From the NCBI RefSeq assembly GCF_900090295.1, contig NZ_LT607753.1:5704001-5768000 (forward strand): 64,000 nucleotides of DNA. The letters are read 5' to 3'. The translations under genes were made by a program, and so were the position numbers. Below are positions 44,873 through 54,449 of this stretch, in pieces. Position 1 is the stretch's first letter. Every line of letters begins with the position of its first letter. The notes under the pieces were generated by a model. That model saw only the letters and a program-made list of their open reading frames with translations, did not search any database and was not told where the DNA came from. This stretch comes from Micromonospora coxensis. Lineage in GTDB: Bacteria > Actinomycetota > Actinomycetes > Mycobacteriales > Micromonosporaceae.

Positions 44873-47800
44873 CATCGCGTGGTGGGGAGCGACCGCAGGA
44901 CGGTCCCGACGAGCGGCGCGACCCTCGCGCCAAGGGGCGGCGCTGGGGACGGGGCCGGGCCGGGGAGGCTCCCGAGGAGCCGGTCGGCGAGGAGTTCGGC
45001 TGGATCGACGACCTGCGTACCGCCAAGCAGCAGCGCACCGAGCTGGGCCCGGACGGCGAGCCGCCCCGCCCGGTCCCGCCGCCGCCCGCCGGCCGTGGCC
45101 CGACGCCGCCCGCCGGACCACGCCCCGCGCCGGCCGGTCCACGTCCCGAGGCCGCGCCGCCCGTGCTGCGTCCGGGGCAGGCCGCGCCACGGCCCGAGGT
45201 CGCGCCGCCGGGTGGGCGTCCCGGTCAGGCCGCGCCGCGTCCGGACGTCGCGCCGCCGGGTGGGCGTCCCGGTCAGGCGGGGCCGCGTCCGGCGGCCGCG
45301 CCGCCCGTGCGTCCGGCCCAGGCCGGTCCGGGGCCACAGGCCGCGCCGCCGGGGGTTCGCCCCGGTCAGCCGGCTGCCCGACCCGACGTTGCGCCGCCCG
45401 CCGCGCGCCCGGGTCAGGCGAATCCGCGTGCCGAGGCACCCGGCGCGCCGCGCCCCGGCGCGGCCCGCCCGGACGGCCCGCCCGTGCGGCCCGGCGTCGC
45501 CGGTGGCCCCGGCCCCGAAGCGCCTCGTCGACCCCGGCCCGACGTGCCCGGCCGGCCCGCCGGCCCGCAGGCGTCCCCACCCGTGCGCGAGGGTTGGCCG
45601 GCCGCCCCGGAGCAGCGCCCCCGGCCCGGCGAGGGCCCGTGGCCGGGCACCGCCGCCGCCGTGCGTCCCGGTCACCGTGGCCCCGACCGTCCGCAGGGCG
45701 GCCCCCGCCCCGACGGGCCGGCCGCTCCCGTCTCCGGCGGGGCACCCGTCCCGCCGCCCGGTCCCGCCGCCCCCGGCGTCCGGCCCGGTTGGGACGGCCC
45801 CTCGCAGAGCCAGCCCGGCCGACCGGGACGCCGTCCCGCGCCCGCCCGGGAGAGCGGCCCCCGCCCCGCCGAGGGCGCCGAGCCCGCCCGGCGCGGTGGC
45901 CCCGCCCCCGCCGAGCCGGCGTACCCGAACCCGGTCAGCGGTGCGCCCCGACCGGTCAGTGGGGTCCCGCGCCCCGGCCCCGCCGTACCTCCGGTCGGTG
46001 GTCCCCGTCCCGACCAGGCCGCCCCCGAGCCGCGTACCGGATCCGGCCGGCGCGGCGCGGCCGTCCCCGCGTCCGGCGACACCACCGGCCGGCACACCGG
46101 CGGCCCGGCCGCCCCGGGCCGTTCCGCCGGCCGTCGCCGCGCCGCCGAACCGGAGCAGCCCGCGGTGCCGGTGAGCGGCAACGCCCCGCCGGTGCCGCCG
46201 GCCGGACCCGGCGTCGCCCGTCCCGGCCCCGCCGGTCACGACCCGGAGGCGCGGCACGGTCTGCGCGCCGACGGTGACCAGCCCGGCGCTCCCCGCCGGG
46301 CGACCCCGCCCGCAGGCAAGGCCCGCGCCGACCGCCCCGACCGGCCGGCCGACTGGCTGCGTCAGGCCGGCCGCACCTCGCACACCGACCCCGCGCTCCC
46401 GGTCGTCGACCGGTCCGCGCCCAGTGGGCCCGTCGTCCCGTCCGGCCCGGACGCGACCGGCCGGCGCGCCGGCCCCGCCGGCCGGGCCCGCCCCGCCGGC
46501 CCGCCGCCCACTCCGGGGAGGGAGGGTCCGGCCCGAGCGGCCGCCCGCCCGGTCCCCGCTCCGGACGCCGACCGCGCCCCGCGCCCCGACGGCGGCGCCC
46601 CCCGCCCCGACGGACCCCGGCCGCCGCACGGCGCCCGGCCCGACGGACCCGACGCCGGCCCCCGCCCGCAGAGCCCGGCTCCGACCGGCCAGGTCCCCGG
46701 CGGTCGTGCGGGTGTCGCCGTCCCGCCGCAGGGCGCGCGTCCCGGTGGCCCCGCCCCGGCCGGCCGGCCGGGCGGGCCGGGCCGCCGCCCCGCCGCCGAG
46801 CCCACACCCGAGCAGGGCCCGGGCCGCCGCCCCGGCGGCCCGGCGCAGGGTCCGGCCGCGCGACCCGGCGGTCCCGTCCCGGGCGGGCGTCCCGGCGAGC
46901 CCGATCCGACGGGTGCCCCAGGCCCCGGCGGCCCCGCGGCGCGACCCGGCGGTCCGGTCCCGGGCAGGCGTCCGGGCGAGGCCGACCCGACCGCTGCCCC
47001 ACGCCCCGGCGTCCCGGCCCGGGGCGCGGCCCGCCCGGACGGGCCCGCCACCGGGGCGGCCCGTCCGCCCGCGCCGGGCGAGGACCCGCGTCGGGACGGC
47101 CCGCCGCCGGCCGTAGCGCGTCCCGGTGGTCCCGGACAGCCGGTCGCCGCCCGGGCCGCCGCGCCGGTCGCCCGCCCCGACGAGCACCCCGGCCGGGCCA
47201 CGCCGCCGCAGCGGCAGCCGGCCCGACCCGACGCCACCGGCGCCGCGCCGGTCCCACCGCCGTCCCGGCCCGAGCAACCGGTCGTCGCCGCGCGGGCGGC
47301 GGCCTCGGTGCCGCCGGCCGGAGCCGCACCGGTGGAGCCGGTGAGCGGCCCGCCGCTGCGCCGGGCCGCCGACGAGGAGCCCTCCGGCGACACCGTCGGC
47401 GGGCTGCGCGGCGCGCGCTCCGAACTGCGCCGCCAGGTGCGCGAGCGGCGCCGTCTGCGGCTGGGCATCCTGATCCTGGTCAGCGTGGTGCTGCTCGGCG
47501 CGATCCCGCTCTACTTCGGCGTCCGTACGCTCAGCCGCGACCCGGTCTTCGACACCCTCGACACGCTGGACGTGCCGAGCTGGGCGGCGTCGGAGACGGT
47601 CGACAACGTCAGCGGCAGCCGGTGGTGCCTGCGGGACTGCCGACTGCGGGAACGCACCGTCGAGTCGGAGCGACCGCCGGACGAGACCGCCCGGGTGTAC
47701 GAGACCGCCCTGCGCGAGGACGGCTGGGAGCCCTGGAAGGTCAGCCTCTGCCCGGAGCAGCCGGCCAAGGGCAGCTACACCTGCTGGCGGCGCGACGAAC

Positions 47801-48060
47801 TCACCCTCGACCTGTGGGTACGGGAGCCGACCTGCCTGCCGCCGCCGGTGAGCGGGGAGCCGGCGGTCCCGCCGTCCCCGGCGGCGACCCCCGCGGCGGG
47901 GGAGTGCGCAGGATCGTTGGTGTCGGTGAAGGTGCGCAACGCCATCGACGACGAGCGGACCCGGCCGCAGCCGAGCACGGATCCGTCGCTGACCGGCGAG
48001 GACCCGTTCCCGACCGTCTCCGACGATCCGCTCGGCGAACTGACACCCTCACCGTCCTGA
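44869..48060 (+). CDS. Very large proline-rich single-pass membrane protein of unknown function
   Basis: The protein has 1063 aa. A short N-terminus with [17 protein letters not shown] (about residues 41-57) is followed by nearly 800 residues dominated by Pro, Ala, Gly and Arg (about 62-830). A basic segment ([12 protein letters not shown]) precedes one membrane helix (about 865-885). The outer domain (about 890-1000) has five or more Cys (WCLRDC, SLCPEQ, YTCWRR, PTCLPP). The disordered part should be cytoplasmic and the Cys-rich part outside. GTG 44869 overlaps the rarA stop. I recognise no family function. Confidence 0.8.
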   Translation: MTSRGGERPQDGPDERRDPRAKGRRWGRGRAGEAPEEPVGEEFGWIDDLRTAKQQRTELGPDGEPPRPVPPPPAGRGPTPPAGPRPAPAGPRPEAAPPVLRPGQAAPRPEVAPPGGRPGQAAPRPDVAPPGGRPGQAGPRPAAAPPVRPAQAGPGPQAAPPGVRPGQPAARPDVAPPAARPGQANPRAEAPGAPRPGAARPDGPPVRPGVAGGPGPEAPRRPRPDVPGRPAGPQASPPVREGWPAAPEQRPRPGEGPWPGTAAAVRPGHRGPDRPQGGPRPDGPAAPVSGGAPVPPPGPAAPGVRPGWDGPSQSQPGRPGRRPAPARESGPRPAEGAEPARRGGPAPAEPAYPNPVSGAPRPVSGVPRPGPAVPPVGGPRPDQAAPEPRTGSGRRGAAVPASGDTTGRHTGGPAAPGRSAGRRRAAEPEQPAVPVSGNAPPVPPAGPGVARPGPAGHDPEARHGLRADGDQPGAPRRATPPAGKARADRPDRPADWLRQAGRTSHTDPALPVVDRSAPSGPVVPSGPDATGRRAGPAGRARPAGPPPTPGREGPARAAARPVPAPDADRAPRPDGGAPRPDGPRPPHGARPDGPDAGPRPQSPAPTGQVPGGRAGVAVPPQGARPGGPAPAGRPGGPGRRPAAEPTPEQGPGRRPGGPAQGPAARPGGPVPGGRPGEPDPTGAPGPGGPAARPGGPVPGRRPGEADPTAAPRPGVPARGAARPDGPATGAARPPAPGEDPRRDGPPPAVARPGGPGQPVAARAAAPVARPDEHPGRATPPQRQPARPDATGAAPVPPPSRPEQPVVAARAAASVPPAGAAPVEPVSGPPLRRAADEEPSGDTVGGLRGARSELRRQVRERRRLRLGILILVSVVLLGAIPLYFGVRTLSRDPVFDTLDTLDVPSWAASETVDNVSGSRWCLRDCRLRERTVESERPPDETARVYETALREDGWEPWKVSLCPEQPAKGSYTCWRRDELTLDLWVREPTCLPPPVSGEPAVPPSPAATPAAGECAGSLVSVKVRNAIDDERTRPQPSTDPSLTGEDPFPTVSDDPLGELTPSPS
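45193..45288 (+). repeat. 48-bp tandem repeat inside the proline-rich gene
   Basis: Two adjacent 48-bp units encode [16 protein letters not shown] and [16 protein letters not shown]. Looser copies follow through the region, and a similar [13 protein letters not shown] block recurs near 46861 and 46941. The region probably grew by slippage. Confidence 0.75.
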
Positions 48061-48212
48061 GCCGGTTTCCATCACGGACGGTAGGGTCTGGGGCTGGCGG
48101 GCCCGTCCGCGCCCGTTGACCGTGCGTGGGTCGGCAGGTGCCGGTGTGGGCAGGTGGGTCGCGCGTTCCGGGGCAGAGGGCCCCGGGACGCCTGCGTGAG
48201 GAGGACATGCGC

Positions 48213-48674
48213 GTGGATGGTGGACAGATCGCTGCGCTGATCGCGGCCGGCGCGTTCCTGATGCTGGTGCTCGTGCTGGCCGTGCCGATCCTGCGGCTGC
48301 GGCACACCGTGGATGCCACGACCCGGATGATCAACGACGTCAACGAGCGGACCACGCCGCTGCTGGGCGACGTCAACACCACCGTGAAGAACGTCAACAC
48401 CGCGCTGGAGCAGGTGCAGACCTCGCTCGACGGGGTGAACCTCCAGCTCGCCAAGGTCGACACCATGACCACCCACGCGCAGAACGTCACCGCCAACGTG
48501 GCGAACCTGGCCACCGTCGTCTCCGCCGCCGCGGCCAACCCGCTGGTCAAGGTCGCCGCCTTCGGGTACGGCGTGCGTCGGGCCGCCTCGGCCCGCCGGC
48601 ACGCCGAGACCGAACGCGAGGTGCGCGACACCATCAAGCAGCAGCGTCGCGCCGCCAAGCGCGGCAACCGCTGA
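48213..48674 (+). CDS. DUF948 family membrane protein
   Basis: The protein is about 153 aa. One N-terminal membrane helix (about residues 6-28) is followed by a long amphipathic helix (about 35-120) of coiled-coil character that matches DUF948 proteins. The C-terminus is very basic. Function unknown; the family is associated with the envelope. GTG 48213 is chosen because GGAGG (48200-48204) lies 8 bases upstream; the ATG at 48207 would be only 2 bases away but remains possible. It stands before a 101-aa protein and alaS in the same direction. Confidence 0.82.
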   Translation: MDGGQIAALIAAGAFLMLVLVLAVPILRLRHTVDATTRMINDVNERTTPLLGDVNTTVKNVNTALEQVQTSLDGVNLQLAKVDTMTTHAQNVTANVANLATVVSAAAANPLVKVAAFGYGVRRAASARRHAETEREVRDTIKQQRRAAKRGNR

Positions 48675-48699
48675 TCCGACCGCGCGGGAGGATGAGAGC

Positions 48700-49005
48700 A
48701 TGAGACGACTGTTCTGGCTGGGCATCGGGCTGGCCGTCGGCGTGGTGGTGGTTCGCAAGGCGACCCGCACCGCGCAGGCGTACACCCCGGCCGGCATCGC
48801 GGGTGGGCTGTCCCAGTCGGCCGGCAGCCTGGTCGAGTCGCTGCGGGGCTTCGTGGAGGACGTCCGGATCGGGATGGCCGAGCGTGAGCAGGAGATCCAC
48901 GAGGCGTTCGCCCGCGGCGAGGCGTTCGACGACCAGTTCGCCGAGCTGCGGGAGGACCCGCGCATCGGCGACCGAGAGATCTTTCCGGAGGAACACCAGC
49001 GATGA
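48700..49005 (+). CDS. Small conserved actinobacterial membrane-anchored protein
   Basis: The protein has 101 aa. It begins with one membrane helix (about residues 3-20, [14 protein letters not shown]) and continues as a charged helical domain with [11 protein letters not shown] near 60. Similar small proteins are common directly before alaS in actinobacteria. ATG 48700 follows GGGAGG. The stop overlaps the alaS start (ATGA), so it is translationally coupled to alaS. Function unknown. Confidence 0.82.
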   Translation: MRRLFWLGIGLAVGVVVVRKATRTAQAYTPAGIAGGLSQSAGSLVESLRGFVEDVRIGMAEREQEIHEAFARGEAFDDQFAELREDPRIGDREIFPEEHQR

Positions 49006-51680
49006 AGACGGCGGAGATCAAGCGGCGGTACCTCGCCCACTTCGAGGCGAACGGCCACGCCGTGGTGCCGTCCGCTCCGCTGCCCGCCATCAGCGACCCG
49101 AACCTGCTGTTCGTCAACGCCGGCATGGTGCAGTTCGTCCCCTACTTCCTGGGCCAGCAGACCCCGCCGTACACCCGCGCGGTCAGCGTCCAGAAGTGCA
49201 TCCGCACGCCGGACATCGACGAGGTCGGCAAGACCAGTCGGCACGGCACGTTCTTCCAGATGAACGGCAACTTCTCCTTCGGTGACTACTTCAAGGAAGG
49301 GGCGATCCCGCTCGCCTGGGACCTGGTCACCAAGCCGGTGGAGTCCGGCGGTTTCGGGCTGGACCCGGAGCGGGTCTGGCCGACGGTCTACCTGGACGAC
49401 GACGAGGCGTTCGAGATCTGGCGCTCGGTCGGCGTGCCGTCCGAGCGGATCGTCCGTCGGGGCAAGGCGGACAACTTCTGGTCGATGGGCATCCCCGGCC
49501 CGTGCGGCCCGTGCTCCGAGCTGTTCTACGACCGTGGCCCCGAGTACGGCCGCGAGGGCGGCCCGGCGGTCGACGAGGACCGCTACATGGAGTTCTGGAA
49601 CCTCGTCTTCATGCAGTACGAGCGGGGCCCGGGCACCGGCAAGGAGAACTTCCCGATCCTGGGCGACCTGCCGGCCAAGAACATCGACACCGGCATGGGC
49701 CTGGAGCGGATGGCCTCCATCCTCCAGGGCGTCGACAACCTCTACGAGATCGACGAGGTCCGGCCGATCCTGGACCGGGCGGCGGAGCTGACCGGCAAGC
49801 GGTACGGCGCCCAGTCCGGCCACGTGGCCAGTGAGTCGCACCCCGACGACGTGCGGCTGCGGGTGGTCGCCGACCACGTCCGGACCGCGCTGATGCTGAT
49901 CGGCGACGGGGTGACCCCGAGCAACGAGGGGCGCGGCTACGTGCTGCGCCGGATCATGCGTCGGGCCATCCGGGCGGTGCGCCTGCTGGGCTGGCAGGAC
50001 CGGGCGCTGCCCGAGCTGCTGCCGGTGGCCCGTGACTGCATGGCCCCGTCGTACCCGGAGCTGGCCGAGGAGTTCGACCGGATCTCGCAGTACGCGTACG
50101 CCGAGGAGGACGCCTTCCTGACGACGCTGCGCGCCGGGACGACGATCCTGGACACCGCGATCGCCGAGACCAAGTCGGCCGGGAAGCCGGCGCTCTCCGG
50201 CGACAAGGCGTTCCAGCTGCACGACACCTACGGCTTCCCGATCGACCTGACCCTGGAGATCGCGGCCGAGCAGGGGCTCCAGGTCGACGCCGAGGGCTTC
50301 CGCCGGCTGATGGCCGATCAGCGCAACCGGGCCAAGGCCGACGCGCAGGCCCGCAAGACCGGGCACACCGACGTGTCGGCGTACCGGTCGGTGCTGGACG
50401 ACGGCGGCGCGGTCGAGTTCACCGGCTACACCGAGCTGAACCGGGAGTCCCGGGTCCGCGCGCTGCTCGCCGGGGGCGCGGCGGTCGGCGCGGCGGTCGA
50501 GGGTGACACCGTCGAGCTGGTCCTGGACACCACCCCGTTCTACGCCGAGGGCGGTGGCCAGCAGCCCGACCAGGGGCTCATCACCGTCGGCGGCGGCCAG
50601 GTCGAGGTCTTCGACGTGCAGCAGCCGCTGCCGGGCCTGATCGTGCACCGGGCCAAGGTCGTCCGGGGCGAGGTGCGCGCCGGGGAGACCGGCTACGCCG
50701 AGATCGACGTGACCCGGCGTCGGGCGATCTCCCGCTCGCACACCGCCACCCACCTGGTGCACCAGACGATGCGCAACTTCCTGGGCGAGTCGGCGACCCA
50801 GGCGGGTTCGCTGAACGCGCCGGGCCGGCTGCGCTTCGACTTCAACACCCCGACCGGGGTGGCGCCGAGCGTGCTGCACGACGTGGAGCAGCAGGTCAAC
50901 GAGGTGCTCCTGGCGGACCTGGAGGTGCACGCCTTCATCACCACCCAGGATGAGGCCCGCCGGATCGGCGCGATGGCGCTGTTCGGGGAGAAGTACGGCG
51001 AGCGGGTCCGGGTCGTCGAGGTCGGCGACTACGCCCGGGAGCTGTGTGGCGGCACCCACGTGGCCCGCTCGGCCCAGCTCGGCCTGGTCAAGATCCTCTC
51101 CGAGGCGTCGGTGGGTTCGGGCGTACGGCGCATCGAGGCCCTGGTCGGCATGGACGCGTTCGGCTTCCTGGCCCGGGAGCACCTGCTGGTGTCCCGGCTG
51201 GCGGAGCTGTTCCGGGTGCCGGGCGACCAGGTCGCCGACCGGGTCGAGCAGACCGTGACCCAGCTGCGCGACGCCGAGAAGGAGCTGGAGAAGCTGCGCG
51301 CCCAGCTCGTGCTGGGTGGGGCGGCGGCGCTGGCCGGGCAGGCGAAGGACGTCCGGGGTGTGGCGTACGTCGGCGCCGAGGCACCGGAGGGGGCGGCCGG
51401 CAACGACGTGCGGACCCTGGCCCAGGAGATCCGCGGCAAGATCGACCCATCGCGGCCGGCGGTCGTCGCGGTGGCGGCCCGGGCGAACGGCAAGGCGTCC
51501 CTGGTGGTGGCGGTCAACGCGGCGGCCCGTAGCCGGGGTCTGGCCGCGAACGACCTGGTGAAGGCGGCCTTCTCCGGTCGCGGCGGCGGCAGCCCGGACC
51601 TGGCCCAGGGCGGCGGCCTGCCGGCCGCCGAGGCGCCCAAGCTGCTGGCCACCGTCGAGCAGGCCATCGCCGACGCGTGA
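49002..51680 (+). CDS. alaS: Alanyl-tRNA synthetase
   Basis: The protein has 892 aa. The class II catalytic core is at the N-terminus ([15 protein letters not shown], then [20 protein letters not shown]). The editing domain carries the zinc/catalytic HTATH (about residue 580) and CGGTH (about 680), and a C-Ala domain follows (about 760-892) with a Gly-rich [14 protein letters not shown] end. It charges tRNA-Ala and clears Ser/Gly mischarging. ATG 49002 overlaps the preceding stop. A strong terminator follows. Confidence 0.98.
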   Translation: MKTAEIKRRYLAHFEANGHAVVPSAPLPAISDPNLLFVNAGMVQFVPYFLGQQTPPYTRAVSVQKCIRTPDIDEVGKTSRHGTFFQMNGNFSFGDYFKEGAIPLAWDLVTKPVESGGFGLDPERVWPTVYLDDDEAFEIWRSVGVPSERIVRRGKADNFWSMGIPGPCGPCSELFYDRGPEYGREGGPAVDEDRYMEFWNLVFMQYERGPGTGKENFPILGDLPAKNIDTGMGLERMASILQGVDNLYEIDEVRPILDRAAELTGKRYGAQSGHVASESHPDDVRLRVVADHVRTALMLIGDGVTPSNEGRGYVLRRIMRRAIRAVRLLGWQDRALPELLPVARDCMAPSYPELAEEFDRISQYAYAEEDAFLTTLRAGTTILDTAIAETKSAGKPALSGDKAFQLHDTYGFPIDLTLEIAAEQGLQVDAEGFRRLMADQRNRAKADAQARKTGHTDVSAYRSVLDDGGAVEFTGYTELNRESRVRALLAGGAAVGAAVEGDTVELVLDTTPFYAEGGGQQPDQGLITVGGGQVEVFDVQQPLPGLIVHRAKVVRGEVRAGETGYAEIDVTRRRAISRSHTATHLVHQTMRNFLGESATQAGSLNAPGRLRFDFNTPTGVAPSVLHDVEQQVNEVLLADLEVHAFITTQDEARRIGAMALFGEKYGERVRVVEVGDYARELCGGTHVARSAQLGLVKILSEASVGSGVRRIEALVGMDAFGFLAREHLLVSRLAELFRVPGDQVADRVEQTVTQLRDAEKELEKLRAQLVLGGAAALAGQAKDVRGVAYVGAEAPEGAAGNDVRTLAQEIRGKIDPSRPAVVAVAARANGKASLVVAVNAAARSRGLAANDLVKAAFSGRGGGSPDLAQGGGLPAAEAPKLLATVEQAIADA

Positions 51681-51693
51681 TGTCGCGATTCGT

Positions 51694-51728
51694 GAGCCAG
51701 GGCGGACCGGGTCGGTCCGCCCTGGCTC
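51694..51728 (+). terminator. Terminator after alaS
   Basis: GAGCCAGGGCGGACC and GGTCCGCCCTGGCTC form a perfect 15-bp stem with a GGGTC loop, 13 bp after the alaS stop, followed by GTTCTCT. ruvX starts only 24 bp later, so it probably also depends on read-through or has its own weak promoter. Confidence 0.8.
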
Positions 51729-51752
51729 GTTCTCTCCGAGGAGTGACCCACC

Positions 51753-52214
51753 GTGGGTGAGATGTCCCGAGGTGTCCGGCTGGGCGTGGACGTCGGGCAG
51801 GTCCGGGTCGGGGTCTCCCGCTCCGACCCGCACGGCATCCTGGCCACCCCGCTGGTCACCCTCAGTCGTGACCTGACCGCGGAGCCGGACGCGGTGCCCA
51901 GCGACATGACGGAACTGGCACATCTCGTCACGGAGCACGATGCCGTCGAGGTCGTCGTCGGCCTTCCGGTCAATCTCGCGGGTAAGCTCGGCCCGGCGGC
52001 GCAGCACGTGACGGCGTACGCGACCCGTTTGGCCGATGTAATAGCACCGGTTCCGGTGGCGCTCACCGACGAGAGGATGTCGACCGTCGTGGCGTCTCGT
52101 AGGCTGGCGGAGCGGGGCGTCCGGGGAAAGCGCCAACGCGCGGTGGTCGACCAGGCCGCCGCGGTCGAGATCCTGCAGAGCTGGCTAGACGCGCAGCGGA
52201 GGCGGACGGAATGA
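51753..52214 (+). CDS. ruvX: RuvX/YqgF family Holliday-junction-resolvase-like protein (pre-16S rRNA nuclease)
   Basis: The protein has 153 aa. The RNase H-like fold starts with RLGVDVGQVRVGVSRSD (first catalytic Asp), then VVVGLPVNLAG and LTDERMSTVVA, and ends with the last catalytic Asp in VVDQAAAVEIL. The E. coli protein YqgF trims the 5' end of 16S rRNA. GTG 51753 follows GAGGAG; ATG 51762 is an alternative. The stop overlaps mltG (ATGA), the usual alaS-ruvX-mltG-aroE order of actinobacteria. Confidence 0.92.
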   Translation: MGEMSRGVRLGVDVGQVRVGVSRSDPHGILATPLVTLSRDLTAEPDAVPSDMTELAHLVTEHDAVEVVVGLPVNLAGKLGPAAQHVTAYATRLADVIAPVPVALTDERMSTVVASRRLAERGVRGKRQRAVVDQAAAVEILQSWLDAQRRRTE

Positions 52215-53407
52215 TCGACGATCTGGACCTCGGGTTCGACGAGCCGGAGAGGGGGGAGAAGGGCCGGCACCGACGCGGCTTCCGCAAGCGCGACGGCAAG
52301 TCCGGCGGGCGGGGCAAGACCATCTTCGCCCTGCTGATGGCGCTGGTGCTGCTGGGCGGCATCGGCGGTGGCGCCTTCTACGGTTTCGACCGGATCCAGA
52401 ACTTCCTCGTCACCCCCGACTACGACGGCGCCGGGACCGGTGAGGCGCTGGTCGAGGTGAAGCAGGGCGCCCTGATCGCCGACATCGGCGACGCGCTGGT
52501 CGCCGCCGATGTGGTGAAGAGCACCAAGGCCTTCATCGAGGCGGCCGAGGAGAACGCGCTCAGCAAGAACATCCAGCCGGGCCTCTACAAGGTGCGCAAG
52601 CAGATGAGCGCGGAGAACGCGCTGACCATGCTGCTCGACCGGAAGAACAAGGTCACCAACCAGGTGACGATCCCGGAGGGGCGCACCGCCAAGAACACCT
52701 ACAAGCTGCTCTCCGAGAAGACCAAGATCCCGGTCAAGGAGTTCGAGGCTGCGGCGAAGGACCCGGAGGCGCTCGGCGTCCCGGACTGGTGGTTCGTCCG
52801 CAAGGACGGCAAGAAGGTCACCAAGTCGATCGAGGGGTTCCTCTACCCGGACACCTACGAGATCGCGCCGAACGCGACCGCCGAGTCGATCCTCAAGGAC
52901 ATGGTCGGCACCTTCCTCACCGTCACCGGTGAGATGAAGTTCGCCGAGACGGTCGAGGGCGGCCTGGGCGGGGTCTCCCCGTACGAGGCGCTGATCGTGG
53001 CGTCGCTGTCCCAGGCGGAGGCCGGCAACAAGGACGACCTCGGCAAGGTCGCCCGGGTGGCCTACAACCGGGTGTACAAGGGCAACTTCCCCTGCGGGTG
53101 CCTGGAGATGGACGTCACGGTCAACTACTACTACGAGTTGATCGGCAAGAAGACGCTCAGCTCCAAGGAGATGGGGCCGGCGGAGATGGACAACCCGAAG
53201 AACCCGTACAACCGCAAGCTGCGCGGCATGCTCCCCACCCCGATCAACAACCCGGGCAAGGAGGCGCTGGCGGGGGCGGCGAACCCGCCCAAGGGCGGCT
53301 GGCTCTTCTTCGTCGCCATCGACAAGGAGGGGCACTCCGCGTTCGCCGAGACGTACGAGGAGCAGAAGCGCAACGAGGCCAAGGCCCGCGAGGCCGGCAT
53401 CATCTGA
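52211..53407 (+). CDS. mltG: Endolytic peptidoglycan transglycosylase MltG
   Basis: The protein has 398 aa. A charged cytoplasmic N-terminus (about residues 1-36), one membrane helix (about 37-60), a LysM-like region and a YceG domain are visible. The catalytic Glu lies in VASLSQAEAG (about 262). GFLYPDTYEI and PYNRKLRGMLPTPINNPG are conserved family blocks. It cuts nascent glycan strands to set their length. ATG 52211 overlaps ruvX. A 14-bp-stem terminator follows, so the coding unit ends here. Confidence 0.95.
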   Translation: MIDDLDLGFDEPERGEKGRHRRGFRKRDGKSGGRGKTIFALLMALVLLGGIGGGAFYGFDRIQNFLVTPDYDGAGTGEALVEVKQGALIADIGDALVAADVVKSTKAFIEAAEENALSKNIQPGLYKVRKQMSAENALTMLLDRKNKVTNQVTIPEGRTAKNTYKLLSEKTKIPVKEFEAAAKDPEALGVPDWWFVRKDGKKVTKSIEGFLYPDTYEIAPNATAESILKDMVGTFLTVTGEMKFAETVEGGLGGVSPYEALIVASLSQAEAGNKDDLGKVARVAYNRVYKGNFPCGCLEMDVTVNYYYELIGKKTLSSKEMGPAEMDNPKNPYNRKLRGMLPTPINNPGKEALAGAANPPKGGWLFFVAIDKEGHSAFAETYEEQKRNEAKAREAGII

Positions 53408-53420
53408 CCTGACACTCCGG

Positions 53421-53450
53421 CTCCGGTGGTGGCGCTCGCCACCACCGGAG
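53421..53450 (+). terminator. Terminator after mltG
   Basis: CTCCGGTGGTGGCG and CGCCACCACCGGAG form a perfect 14-bp stem with a 2-nt centre, 13 bp after the stop. Confidence 0.8.
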
Positions 53451-53515
53451 TTGCCGTGTCGTCGGCCGGGAGCCGCCCCGGTTGCTAGGGTTCCGCTGCG
53501 CGGAAGGGGAGCGAC

Positions 53516-54358
53516 GTGACGGGACGCAGGGCGGCGGTGGTCGGTAGACCCATCGCGCACTCGCTCTCCCCGGTGATCCACGAGGCCGGCTACGCCGCCG
53601 CCGGGCTCGCCGGGTGGTCGTACACCCGGATCGAGTGCGGGGCCGCGGAGCTGCCGGCCCTGGTCGCCGGCCTGGGCCCGGAGTGGGCGGGGCTGTCGGT
53701 GACCATGCCCGGCAAGGAGGCGGCGCTCGCGCTGGCCGACGACGTGTCGCCGGTCGCGGCCGCCGCCGGCGCCGCCAACACGCTGGTACGCCGTACCGAC
53801 GGCACCTGGTACGCCGACAACACCGACGTCACCGGCATGGTCGAGGTGCTCACCGCGGCCGGGGTGTCGACCGGCGCCACGGTCACCGTGCTCGGCGCCG
53901 GCGGCACCGCCCGGGCGGCGCTGGTGGCGGCGGCCCGGCTCACCGCGTCCGGGGTGATCGTGGTGGCCCGGCGGGAGTCCGCGATCGCCGAGCTGCGGCC
54001 GGTCGCCGAGGCGCTCGGGATCCCGCTCACCGGCGCGGGCTGGCCGGACGCCGCCGGGTACGCCGCCGGCGCCGACGTCGTCGTCGCCACCGTGCCGAAG
54101 GGGGTCGCCGACCCGCTCGCCGCCGAGGTGCGCTGGCGGCCCTCGACGGTGCTCTTCGACGCCCTCTACGACCCGTGGCCCACCCCGCTGGCCGCCTCGG
54201 CGTCGGCGGCCGGCTGCCGGGTGGTCTCCGGGCTGGACCTGCTGCTGGCCCAGGCAGTCGGGCAGTTCGAGCACTTCACCGGGGTGCCGGCGCCCCGCGC
54301 GGCGATGGCCCACGCGCTCGCCGGGCACCGCCGTCCGGCTTCATTAGGGCGAGGTTAA
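53516..54358 (+). CDS. aroE: Shikimate dehydrogenase
   Basis: The protein has 280 aa. The shikimate-binding SLSP (residues 17-20) and VTMPGK (about 62-67, catalytic Lys) are present, NTD at about 101-103, the NADP-binding GAGGTARAA at about 125-133 and a final GLDLLLAQAVGQFEHFTG. It reduces 3-dehydroshikimate in aromatic amino acid synthesis. GTG 53516 follows GAAGGGGAG. It stands between mltG and the secreted GH16 gene. Confidence 0.93.
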   Translation: MTGRRAAVVGRPIAHSLSPVIHEAGYAAAGLAGWSYTRIECGAAELPALVAGLGPEWAGLSVTMPGKEAALALADDVSPVAAAAGAANTLVRRTDGTWYADNTDVTGMVEVLTAAGVSTGATVTVLGAGGTARAALVAAARLTASGVIVVARRESAIAELRPVAEALGIPLTGAGWPDAAGYAAGADVVVATVPKGVADPLAAEVRWRPSTVLFDALYDPWPTPLAASASAAGCRVVSGLDLLLAQAVGQFEHFTGVPAPRAAMAHALAGHRRPASLGRG

Positions 54359-54449
54359 TTCCGGCCGACACCCGAATGGACGACGGACGACGGTGGGCGC
54401 CCGTCGTTACGCTGCTGCGGGTAATCGTCTCCGACACGGGGAGTGTCCT

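Noticed and set aside
45193..45288. Possible CRISPR-like array
   Set aside because: Repeats are in-frame, adjacent without spacers and code for a proline-rich protein.
48072..52136. A 1354-codon minus-strand open frame opposite alaS and ruvX
   Set aside because: alaS and ruvX on the plus strand are certain; the minus frame has only His/Arg/Gly/Val-rich shadow sequence.
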